From Bacillota bacterium (GTDB lineage: Bacteria; Bacillota_I; Bacilli_A; RF39; UBA660), in NCBI GenBank assembly GCA_021771185.1, contig JAETPN010000010.1, positions 1 through 50,818 on the forward strand: DNA of 50,818 bases. Reading direction: 5' to 3'. Position numbers and translations under genes: made by a program. Below, piece after piece: positions 41,685 through 49,663 of this stretch. Below the pieces are notes generated by a model. It was given only the letters and a program-made list of their open reading frames with translations, was not told the DNA's origin and made no database searches. Position 1 is the first letter of the stretch. Each line of letters begins with the position of its first letter.

Positions 41685-42675
41685 AAATCCATACACCAAA
41701 AGCGATAGCCGCCATGGATAACAACATACCAACAGTCCAAAACATTTTTACAATATCACGTTCATCCCATCCTAATTTTTCAAAATGATGATGAAGCGGA
41801 GCCATCAAAAACACTTTCTTTCCTGTTAGAAAAATAGAAGCCATTTGAATAATACAAACAAGTGTTTCAATCACAAAAACACCAGCAACAATAATTAATG
41901 TAATTTCATGATCCGTAATAATGGCAATGGAAGCTAAAGTTGCTCCTAAAGATAAAGAACCTGTATCTCCCATAAATACTTTGGCAGGATGTGTATTGTA
42001 TAATAAGAATCCAAGGAGAGATCCAACTAAAACGAAACAGAAAATTGCAATATCTTGACTTCCGTCAACCCATTTTGAGTTCCAAGAAATAAGTGCAAAG
42101 GCTAAAAAGGCAATGGCTGAAAGACCTCCGGCTAAGCCATCCAAACCATCAGTTAAATTAACTGCATTACTACTTGCAACTAATACAAATAATAAGAACA
42201 CGCCATAGAACCAGCCCATATCAATCGTAATATTTAAGGTATGAATATCTAAGACTGGCTTAGAACCACTCTTTAAATATATATAGAAAAAGATAAGAGC
42301 GATCAATAATTGTCCAAATAATTTTTGAATTTCTGTTAAACCTTCATTATTTCTTCGCTTAATACTTAAATAGTCATCCAAAAATCCTAATAAAGCATAA
42401 GCAACAAAGACAAACATGACAATAAATAAATTTTCTGAAAAATCAATTTTATTCATTAAAATTAAAATCAAAACTGTAACAATCGTAGGAATAATAAAAA
42501 TTAATCCTCCCATGGTTGGTGTTCCATTCTTTTCTTTATGTTTCCCTCTTAAAAAAATACTAACATTTTGTTTTACATTTAATTTTTTCAAAAATGGTAT
42601 AAATACAACTCCAGCAATTACAGATATAATAAATCCAATCATCATTGCAAGCATTGCTTTGGCTAATATTAACAT
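41683..42675 (-). CDS. mraY: MraY, phospho-MurNAc-pentapeptide transferase
   Basis: The protein (330 aa) has about ten membrane helices and MraY motifs: GTPTMGGLIF at about residue 50, LGFLDDYLSIK with the catalytic Asp pair, SNAVNLTDGLDGLA, KVFMGDTGSL and the C-terminal APLHHHFEKLGW. MraY moves phospho-MurNAc-pentapeptide from UDP to undecaprenyl phosphate, making lipid I at the inner face of the membrane. It lies directly after two murE genes, in a small wall operon. ATG 42675 follows AGGAGG. Confidence 0.95.
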   Translation of the reverse strand: MLILAKAMLAMMIGFIISVIAGVVFIPFLKKLNVKQNVSIFLRGKHKEKNGTPTMGGLIFIIPTIVTVLILILMNKIDFSENLFIVMFVFVAYALLGFLDDYLSIKRRNNEGLTEIQKLFGQLLIALIFFYIYLKSGSKPVLDIHTLNITIDMGWFYGVFLLFVLVASSNAVNLTDGLDGLAGGLSAIAFLAFALISWNSKWVDGSQDIAIFCFVLVGSLLGFLLYNTHPAKVFMGDTGSLSLGATLASIAIITDHEITLIIVAGVFVIETLVCIIQMASIFLTGKKVFLMAPLHHHFEKLGWDERDIVKMFWTVGMLLSMAAIAFGVWI

Positions 42676-42684
42676 AGTTACCTC

Positions 42685-44004
42685 CTATAATTCTTCGACG
42701 ATTTTTTTATCATTAAATTCTAACTTTTCTTCACCAATCACTTGATACGTTTCATGGCCTTTTCCCAATATTAACAGTATATCATCTTTTGATATATTTT
42801 GTAACCCTTTTATAATGGCATCTTTACGGTTCTCGACAATCATTACATTATCTTTCTGTAAATCCGCAACCATATCCTTTAAAATGTCCTTAGGGTCTTC
42901 AAAGCGAGGATTATCACTCGTAAAGATAGCTAAATCACTAAGATCACTGGCAATGCGCCCCATTTTAGGACGTTTTGCCTTTTCACGGTTTCCACCACAA
43001 CCAATAATCGTTACAATTTTTCCTTTAGAAAATTCTCTTAAATTTTGCAATACTTTCAATACTGCATCTGGCGTATGGGCATAATCAATCATTACCGTTT
43101 TTCCATCCTTAACAACAGTATCCAAACGTCCTACAGGCGCAGATAAAGTCATAGGATCTATTTTTTTATTTAAATGATCTAAAGCAATCAAAACCGCAGT
43201 AAGATTATATATATTATATTTCCCTAACAACACCGATTTATACAAGGTATGATTAAGTTCAAAGGAAGTCCCATCCATACGTAAATCCTCATTCGTAATT
43301 GTAAAATCCGTAGAATCAAAACCATAGGTTACATTATGATTTTGATCTAAAAGATAATAATTCTTATAAGGATCATCTGCATTTACAATGGCTAAACCAT
43401 CTTTTTTTAAAGCATAAAATAATTTTTGCTTTTCCAGTGCATAATCCTCCATTGTTTTATGAAAATCTAAATGATCCTCGGTTAAATTAGTAAAAATGGC
43501 TAAATCAAACGTTAAATTGCCAATACGATGATAATGTAGGGCATGACTACTTACTTCCATTACTACATATTTACACCCATGTTTTTTACACGCTAAAAGC
43601 ATGTCATAAATTTCATAAACATCTGGTGTCGTATTCGTTAAACTCTTCTCAAAGTCATCAAGATAAAAACCAATCGTTCCAATATAACCACATTTCTCAT
43701 CCATTTGATTAAGTGCTTGCCATAAGAGAGAACATATCGTTGTTTTCCCATTTGTTCCAGTCACACCAATAAGCACTAAATCTTTTAAATCTTCATGATA
43801 TAAGCGATCTAATTCTTGAACTAAATAATCATGTGTATTTTTAACAACCAATGTATCTACTTCATATAACCCTTCTTCAACAATAACCTTAGTAGCGCCA
43901 TTTTCAATGGCTTGTTTTACATAATCGTGTCCATCATGATTTACACCACGTAAGGCTAAAAAAGTATCTCCACTTTTAACTTTTCTTGAATCTATTTGTA
44001 ACAT
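42685..44004 (-). CDS. murE: MurE ligase paralogue with DNPR motif
   Basis: The protein (439 aa) has the Mur ligase domains: an N-terminal UDP-binding part (IDSRKVKSGDTFLALRG), the ATP loop GVTGTNGKTT, TEDHLDFHKTMEDYA with the carbamylated-Lys position, the MIDYAHTPDA motif and the C-terminal GKGHETYQ. The specificity motif near residue 375 reads SDNPRFED: DNPR is the form found in meso-diaminopimelate-adding MurE. It would add the third amino acid to UDP-MurNAc-L-Ala-D-Glu in the cytoplasm. It is adjacent to mraY (9-bp gap) and preceded by a second murE. Confidence 0.9.
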   Translation of the reverse strand: MLQIDSRKVKSGDTFLALRGVNHDGHDYVKQAIENGATKVIVEEGLYEVDTLVVKNTHDYLVQELDRLYHEDLKDLVLIGVTGTNGKTTICSLLWQALNQMDEKCGYIGTIGFYLDDFEKSLTNTTPDVYEIYDMLLACKKHGCKYVVMEVSSHALHYHRIGNLTFDLAIFTNLTEDHLDFHKTMEDYALEKQKLFYALKKDGLAIVNADDPYKNYYLLDQNHNVTYGFDSTDFTITNEDLRMDGTSFELNHTLYKSVLLGKYNIYNLTAVLIALDHLNKKIDPMTLSAPVGRLDTVVKDGKTVMIDYAHTPDAVLKVLQNLREFSKGKIVTIIGCGGNREKAKRPKMGRIASDLSDLAIFTSDNPRFEDPKDILKDMVADLQKDNVMIVENRKDAIIKGLQNISKDDILLILGKGHETYQVIGEEKLEFNDKKIVEEL

Positions 44005-44074
44005 TAAAAAATCACCTTCTAATATATCGTATGTCCAAATATATTATTAGTGATTTTTATTTCATTGATCTCTT

Positions 44075-45445
44075 TTATTTTCGAATACAACTTAAAACAA
44101 ATTCTTTATCATTAAATGGGATACGACGATTACCTATAATGATAACCTCTTCATGACCCTTTCCTAAAATAAGTAAAGTATCATGATGATCAAGGAAAGA
44201 AATTCCCTTTTTGATTGCCTCCCCACGATCAGTTAACACCTCATAATTATCATTCGTTAAACCATTTGTCATATCATGAATAATTTGATCCATATCTTCG
44301 TTATGGGGATCATCACTCGTCATAATCACATAATCCGAAAGTGTCGTTGCGATCTTTGACATTAATGGTCTTTTCTCACGTTCACGATCTCCTGTACAAC
44401 CAAAAATTGTATATAATTTCCCCTTTGTAAGTGGTTTTACTGCCTCAATAATTTTCTCTATCGCATCGGGTGTATGTGCATAATCAATAATAATACTATT
44501 ATCCTTATAAATGACAGTATCCATACGCCCTGGAGGACAATGAAGAGAAGCTAAAACTGAATTAATTTTTTCAAAAGAAATTCCCATATCATGAAGTAAA
44601 GAAATCGTAATTAAAACATTATAAATATTATACTTTCCTAACATATGCATACAAACAGAATATTCCTGTTCTAAATGTCGATACGTAAACAAGGTCTTTG
44701 TATTATCCATTTGATATTTTACGATTTGATAATCTGACTTACTAAAACCATAACTAATATTTGTATTTTCTTTTAAATAAAAATAATCTTTATAAGCATC
44801 ATCAATATTAACAAGCGCCTTTCCACCAGGTCTTAATGATCGAAATAAACGTTGTTTCGCTAAAGCATAATTTTCCATTGTTTTATGAAAATCTAAATGA
44901 TCCTCGGTTAAATTTGTAAAGACAGCATAATTGAATGTTAAACCTTGAAGGCGATCATTCATTAATGCATGACTACTTACTTCCATAATTAATGTACGAT
45001 ATCCAGCATCATAAGCTTTCATAATTAAATCATAGGTATCACAAATATCAACACTTGTATTTGGCAAACTACATACCTTTTGATCTAAATAAAATCCAAT
45101 AGTTCCAATATAACCACATTTTATTCCTAAGCGATTTAGGGCATCATACGTAAGATAAGCACTGGTTGTTTTACCATTTGTTCCAGTGATTCCAATTAGA
45201 GTCATCTCTTCTAAATAAGAATGATAATGTTCTTGTAAGTAAGTTGTAATGTACTTTCTTGTGTCAGGCACAACTTGAACTTCAACACCATCATACGTTT
45301 GATCTAACACTTCCACAACGATTTTTTTGGCACCAGCCTCTATCGCATTTTTAATATATTTATGACCATCATTAACTTCACATTTTACCGCAACGAAGGT
45401 ATCCCCAGCCTTTATTTTTCTAGAATCTGTTTGTATATTTAACAT
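44075..45445 (-). CDS. Second MurE-type ligase, DDPH variant
   Basis: The protein (456 aa) is a paralogue of the murE just downstream; both share NTSVDICDTYD/NTTPDVYEIYD-like stretches, the loop GITGTNGKTT, EDHLDFHKTMENYA, IDYAHTPDA and GKGHEE. At the specificity motif it reads TSDDPHNED where the neighbour has SDNPR; the Arg that binds diaminopimelate is missing. It could add another amino acid (such as lysine or ornithine) or a different third residue. The unlike motif and the tandem order suggest a true division of labour or a neofunctionalised copy. ATG 45445 follows AGAAGGTGA. Gap to murE is 70 bases. Confidence 0.85.
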   Translation of the reverse strand: MLNIQTDSRKIKAGDTFVAVKCEVNDGHKYIKNAIEAGAKKIVVEVLDQTYDGVEVQVVPDTRKYITTYLQEHYHSYLEEMTLIGITGTNGKTTSAYLTYDALNRLGIKCGYIGTIGFYLDQKVCSLPNTSVDICDTYDLIMKAYDAGYRTLIMEVSSHALMNDRLQGLTFNYAVFTNLTEDHLDFHKTMENYALAKQRLFRSLRPGGKALVNIDDAYKDYFYLKENTNISYGFSKSDYQIVKYQMDNTKTLFTYRHLEQEYSVCMHMLGKYNIYNVLITISLLHDMGISFEKINSVLASLHCPPGRMDTVIYKDNSIIIDYAHTPDAIEKIIEAVKPLTKGKLYTIFGCTGDREREKRPLMSKIATTLSDYVIMTSDDPHNEDMDQIIHDMTNGLTNDNYEVLTDRGEAIKKGISFLDHHDTLLILGKGHEEVIIIGNRRIPFNDKEFVLSCIRK

Positions 45446-45616
45446 CTTTTCACCTTCTAAACATTATTATTTTACTATAAAAAAACGTATTTTTCAATAT
45501 ATCCACTAATTTTAACTTTTCCTGATCTTCAAGTTTTATACAAAATGTTAGTAATCTTTATAAGAAAAAAAGGATATAGAAAAATTTTGTTGTATGTTAT
45601 TAATGAGGTGAAATTT

Positions 45617-45852
45617 ATGAATATAACAAAAGAACAAAGAAAATTTTATACAGCTAAAAATGATAAAGTATTTAAAGCAGTTATGTGTGATGAAGAAGAT
45701 GATTGAATGATCTTAAATACAGAGAAGAAGATTTCTTTTGAAGAGGGAACCTTGACCGCCAAACTTGAAGAAAAATGAAAGAGGAAGGACTTTCTTTGGA
45801 ACTAATTTTTAAAATTACTTCCTTAGCACTAGAAGAAATCGAGAAATTATAA
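45617..45852 (+). pseudogene. Remnant of a PD-(D/E)XK nuclease-type transposase
   Basis: An intact start (GAGGTG, ATG 45617) gives NITKEQRKFYTAKNDKVFKA, the usual N terminus of Rpn/PD-(D/E)XK-type transposases, and stops after 29 codons. The last 25 codons (ending at TAA 45850-45852) give MKEEGLSLELIFKITSLALEEIEKL, the usual C terminus. About 200 central residues are missing, and two frames are used. I read this as an internal deletion of a once mobile gene. Confidence 0.7.
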
Positions 45853-45898
45853 AGGGTATTTAAAAACAATACTTTTTTTTACTTGAAACTTTCTTCAC

Positions 45899-45926
45899 AT
45901 ACAAAAAAACCATGTTACATGGTTTT
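45899..45926 (-). terminator. Terminator after the 110-aa gene
   Basis: AAAACCATG pairs with CATGGTTTT around TTA (the stop codon of the 110-aa gene), with a T run on the minus strand after the stem. Confidence 0.7.
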
Positions 45927-46247
45927 TGCTTGTTCATTCATATTTTGTACAACCTTAGCTTGCTCTAATTGTTGTAACAAATCAACGACTTGCCCAAACG
46001 TATTTGTTTTGGTTTGTGGATGAGTTTCAAGATACGTAACAAGTTCTTTTAATTTCTTAACTAAATTGATATCAAAATTTATAGCAAGATCATGAAATAC
46101 GGCATCTTTCTTAGTGATTAAATCATTCACAGAAAGATTTGTATGTTGGGCCACTTCGAATGCTATATTTTGTTCTGTTTCAAAAATATCTTTTCCTTCA
46201 TTTCCAACAAGTGACTGTGCTGTTAATCCAGCTAATCCTCTATGCAT
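45915..46247 (-). CDS. Unknown helical protein (110 aa)
   Basis: The protein looks mostly helical and soluble, opening MHRGLAGLTAQSLVGNEGKD; the second half (about 55-110) has regular Leu/Val spacing (INLVKKLKELVTYLETH, VVDLLQQLEQAKVV) that could form a coiled coil. ATG 46247 overlaps the end of the upstream gene by eight bases, and a GGTGA site lies in the end of that gene. The two genes probably make a partner pair. I recognise no family; the size and pairing recall small regulatory or toxin-antitoxin modules, but there is no motif to support this. Confidence 0.55.
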   Translation of the reverse strand: MHRGLAGLTAQSLVGNEGKDIFETEQNIAFEVAQHTNLSVNDLITKKDAVFHDLAINFDINLVKKLKELVTYLETHPQTKTNTFGQVVDLLQQLEQAKVVQNMNEQAKTM

Positions 46248-46566
46248 TTTGACTCACCTCAAACTCTTCCATCATTTCAATAAGTGCGACCATAAGCAAA
46301 TATTTCGCATCATAATCTTTTTCTAATTCACTTTTTACAAACACTAATTTATTCTGTGGTTTATTATAACTAAGAGGAACTTCTGTAACAAACTTAGAAG
46401 TCGTTTCATATGTTAATGTTTTAAGTCGTTTAGATAAATACGTTAAATCAACATCTGGTAGATTTTTATGAAAGATTTGTATTAAAACATCCATATTTTC
46501 TTTTACTTCTTCTGTTAAATGAGGATTTGCGTACAAATTTTCCATTACTTCGTTTAATGTTGTCAT
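46240..46566 (-). CDS. Unknown helical protein (108 aa)
   Basis: A soluble, largely helical protein starting MTTLNEVMENLYANPHLTEE, with a short central beta-like segment (FVTEVPLSYNKPQNKLVFV) and an acidic C terminus (MMEEFEVSQNA). ATG 46566 is preceded by GGTGA. It is the first gene of a two-gene unit that overlaps the 110-aa gene and ends with a terminator. No family recognised. Confidence 0.55.
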   Translation of the reverse strand: MTTLNEVMENLYANPHLTEEVKENMDVLIQIFHKNLPDVDLTYLSKRLKTLTYETTSKFVTEVPLSYNKPQNKLVFVKSELEKDYDAKYLLMVALIEMMEEFEVSQNA

Positions 46567-46652
46567 ACCATCACCTTAAGCTATATTATAACATATATTT
46601 CCCAAATTGAAACAAAAACTTAACGATTCGGGAAATTATTTTCCAACAATCA

Positions 46653-46681
46653 TTTACTCCAATTACAATTCATAGTATAAT
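46653..46681 (+). promoter_or_regulatory. Promoter of the prolyl-tRNA editing gene
   Basis: TTTACT (46653-46658), a 17-base spacer and TATAAT (46676-46681) precede an AGAAGGTGA site and ATG 46707. Confidence 0.6.
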
Positions 46682-46706
46682 ATATAAATCAAGAAGGTGA
46701 ATTAAT

Positions 46707-47174
46707 ATGGAAATATATCAATGCTTAAAAGAATTAAATATTAAATATGATGAAATAGAACACAACGCTGTTTATACGATTGAAGAAGCGTTAAAAGAAG
46801 ATATTCCTGGAAAAATTCATGGTGTAGAATGTAAAAATTTATTTGTCAAAGGAAAAAAAGGATATTATCTTATTGTTATCGAGGCTCATAAAAGAGTTCA
46901 TTTAAAAGAACTTGCTCATTTAGTAAAAGAATCCAAACTATCTTTTGCCAAAGAAGAAGAACTAGAAACCATCTTACATTTAAAAATAGGTAGTGTAACT
47001 CCCCTAGGAATTATTTATGATAAAGATCATAAAGTTACTTTATTATTGGATCAAGAATTACAACAAAAGAGAATTTTAGTTCATCCAAACACCAATACGA
47101 AAACATTGTCTATCAATTTTGAAGATTTAATAAGAATTATTAATACCACAAACCACACTTATATGATGTTTTAA
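46707..47174 (+). CDS. YbaK/ProXp-type aminoacyl-tRNA deacylase
   Basis: The protein (155 aa) opens with an EHNAVYTIEEA segment and shows HGVECKNLFVKGKKGYYLIV with the Lys of the active site, KRVHLKELAHLV, and GSVTPLGIIYDKDHKV. It ends with a HPNTNTKTLSI strand. This is the YbaK/EbsC superfamily, closest in pattern to PrdX/ProXp-ala proteins that clear Ala from mischarged tRNA-Pro. It is a stand-alone editing enzyme in the cytoplasm. It is single-gene, with its own promoter and a shared terminator. Confidence 0.87.
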   Translation: MEIYQCLKELNIKYDEIEHNAVYTIEEALKEDIPGKIHGVECKNLFVKGKKGYYLIVIEAHKRVHLKELAHLVKESKLSFAKEEELETILHLKIGSVTPLGIIYDKDHKVTLLLDQELQQKRILVHPNTNTKTLSINFEDLIRIINTTNHTYMMF

Positions 47175-47179
47175 GCCAT

Positions 47180-47207
47180 TTAAAAACCTAACAAATATTA
47201 GGTTTTT
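47180..47207. terminator. Shared terminator of convergent genes
   Basis: AAAACCTAA (47182-47190) pairs with TTAGGTTTT (47197-47205) around CAAATA, with A and T runs on both sides; it can serve the plus-strand deacylase gene and the minus-strand clpC gene. Confidence 0.75.
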
Positions 47208-47210
47208 TTA

Positions 47211-49529
47211 TTAAACTTGAACTTTTTTTCGTAGTTCTGTAATCACAATGGTTTTCTGGTCATTCATTAATTGTTCAATAATCTGTTCTTCAATCTCATC
47301 TTTTATAATTTTATCAATTCTACGTGCACCAAATTCTTTATAATTTGAACGATCTAAAAGATCTTGTATAATATTTTTTTCAAAAGATACTGTAATTTCT
47401 TTCTCCTGATATTTTTTGATAAGTGTGTTTAATTTTCGTTCAATTAGCAAATTGATATCCTCTTCTGTAAGCATATCAAATGGAATAATATTATCAATTC
47501 GATTAATAAATGGTAAACTAAAATCTTCTTTTAAACGCGAAAGTAAATTGATTTTAGCTTTATCAAAGCCAATATTAATTTCATGAAATCCAACATTCGA
47601 AGTCATAATAATAATCGCATGGTCAAAATGTACGGTTAATCCATTAGAATCCTTAACCTCTCCCTCTTCTAAAATTTGGTATAGCAAATGAATAATGGAT
47701 GGATGAGCTTTTTCGATCTCATCAAGTAGTAATACAGAATAAGGTTTATTACGAATCTCATCTAAAATATGATGATGATCTTGATATCCTACATATCCTG
47801 GAGGAGCCCCAACAAATTTACTAATACTATGTGCCTCTGAAAATTCACTCATATCTAAGCGAATCACATTATCTTTTCCTACTAATAATTCACCAAATAG
47901 TTTTGATAGCTCTGTTTTTCCTACACCGCTAGGTCCACAGAAAAGAAAAGAATAGCATTTTTCATCGCGAAAACCTAATTTAATCCTTCGAGCAATACTA
48001 AGTACTTCAGATACCGCTGTTTTTTGACCTACTATACATTCTTCTAGTGATTCTTTCATATGGTCAATAATTTCTTTTTTATTTTGTAACAATTCATATA
48101 CTGGAATTTTGGTTTTCATGTGAATAATCTCAGCTACATCTTCTTTCGTCACTTCTTTTCTATTGTCTTTATGATAAAACTCCATTTCCAAATCATTAAC
48201 TTTATTCATGATTTCATTTTCACGAATTTTAAATTGATACGCTTGATCAAATTTATCATGTAAAATAGATTCTTTTTTATTCTTAATAATGTTTTGTAAT
48301 TCCTGATTTAGTTTACGATATTCTTTCATTGACTTGCTTTCTTTTAAGCTCGTACGTGCACATACTTCATCCAAAATATCTATGGATTTATCTGGTTGAT
48401 TTCGATCATGAATATAACGTTCACTTAATTCAATAATTAAATTGATAATCTCACTTGAAATACTAACCGCATGATATTTTTCATAAATAGGCTTTAATTT
48501 CATTAAAATATCCTGCACCGTTTTTTTATCAGGAATTCCTACAAATAATTTTTGAAAACGACGCTCTAAGGCACCATCTTGCTCAATAAATTTTTTATAT
48601 TCTTCCGTTGTTGTCGCACCAATTAAGCGAAGTTTATTTCTAGATAATGCTGGCTTAAAAATATTTGAAGCATCAATGGCTCCTTCCGCTCCACCAGCAC
48701 CTACCAAAGTATGAATCTCATCAATAAAAAGAATAATATCATCATTTTCTTCCACTTCTTTTAAAATTTTACGCATACGTTCCTCAAATTCACCACGATA
48801 TTTGGTTCCAGCAACCGTGGTTGCCATATCAAGTGAGATAATGCGCTTATTCTTTAACATCACAGGAACTTCACCATAAGCAATTCTTCTAGATAACTCT
48901 TCAACAATCGCTGTTTTTCCTACCCCTGCTTCCCCAATTAATAATGGATTGTTCTTTGTACGACGACATAAAATTTCAATGACTCTTTTTAACTCGTCAT
49001 TTCGTCCAATCACCGGATCTAACTCTTCTTTCGTTGCCTTTTCTGTTAAATCCGTCCCCAAATCTTCAATTAATAATTTGTGTTCACTATTTCTTGTTTT
49101 TTTAGATGTTAATTTATAAGAAAATTCATCATATAAATCATCAATATCAATGTTCATCCCAATTAAAATACGAATCGCAACACCCTCTCCTTCTTCCAAT
49201 AAACTAGATAACAAGTGTTCAGGTGTAACCTCTCCATTATTATTTTCTTTACTATCAATAATCGCATTTTCTAATACCCTTTTTAATAAAGGCGTATATA
49301 AAAACCATGGGCTTTCTTTGCTTCCTATCCCAATAACATCCACAATTTCTTTATAAAAACGGTCATAATCTAATCCAGACTCTCCAAGCCTATCTGCAAT
49401 CGGTGGATAGTTTTGTAGCATCGATAATAATAGGTGCTCGCTCCCAACATAAGGATGTTTTAATTCGTTCATTATTTTTTTTGCACCTACCATAATTTGT
49501 CTAGCATCTTCGTTAAATTCTCCTAACAT
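47211..49529 (-). CDS. clpC: ClpC-type Clp/Hsp100 ATPase
   Basis: The 772-residue protein has a double Clp-N domain (about 1-145, with HPYVGSEHLLL and EVTPEHLLSSLL), a first AAA+ domain with Walker A GEAGVGKT and FIDEIHTLVGAGG, an internal M-like coiled segment (about 405-455) and a second AAA+ domain with GPSGVGKTE and VLLLDEIEKAH. It unfolds proteins for ClpP. No ClpP-loop (LGF/IGF) motif is obvious to me, so ClpP use is unproven. Neither ctsR, mcsA nor mcsB is next to it, and no CtsR heptads are visible upstream. ATG 49529 follows GGGTGA. Confidence 0.88.
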   Translation of the reverse strand: MLGEFNEDARQIMVGAKKIMNELKHPYVGSEHLLLSMLQNYPPIADRLGESGLDYDRFYKEIVDVIGIGSKESPWFLYTPLLKRVLENAIIDSKENNNGEVTPEHLLSSLLEEGEGVAIRILIGMNIDIDDLYDEFSYKLTSKKTRNSEHKLLIEDLGTDLTEKATKEELDPVIGRNDELKRVIEILCRRTKNNPLLIGEAGVGKTAIVEELSRRIAYGEVPVMLKNKRIISLDMATTVAGTKYRGEFEERMRKILKEVEENDDIILFIDEIHTLVGAGGAEGAIDASNIFKPALSRNKLRLIGATTTEEYKKFIEQDGALERRFQKLFVGIPDKKTVQDILMKLKPIYEKYHAVSISSEIINLIIELSERYIHDRNQPDKSIDILDEVCARTSLKESKSMKEYRKLNQELQNIIKNKKESILHDKFDQAYQFKIRENEIMNKVNDLEMEFYHKDNRKEVTKEDVAEIIHMKTKIPVYELLQNKKEIIDHMKESLEECIVGQKTAVSEVLSIARRIKLGFRDEKCYSFLFCGPSGVGKTELSKLFGELLVGKDNVIRLDMSEFSEAHSISKFVGAPPGYVGYQDHHHILDEIRNKPYSVLLLDEIEKAHPSIIHLLYQILEEGEVKDSNGLTVHFDHAIIIMTSNVGFHEINIGFDKAKINLLSRLKEDFSLPFINRIDNIIPFDMLTEEDINLLIERKLNTLIKKYQEKEITVSFEKNIIQDLLDRSNYKEFGARRIDKIIKDEIEEQIIEQLMNDQKTIVITELRKKVQV

Positions 49530-49620
49530 GTTCTCACCCTTTCTATATCATTCTATGACTATAATGTTAAATATTTTGTCAGTTTATTCAGGGAAAGGGA
49601 AAAATCAATGAAATTTTATA

Positions 49621-49652
49621 AAAAGAAAAAATAGCTTTTTTTCGCTATTTTT
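49621..49652 (-). terminator. Terminator of the surface-protein gene
   Basis: AAAAATAGC (49627-49635) pairs with GCTATTTTT (49644-49652), followed by TCTTTT on the minus strand. Confidence 0.6.
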
Positions 49653-49663
49653 ATTTATAAATA

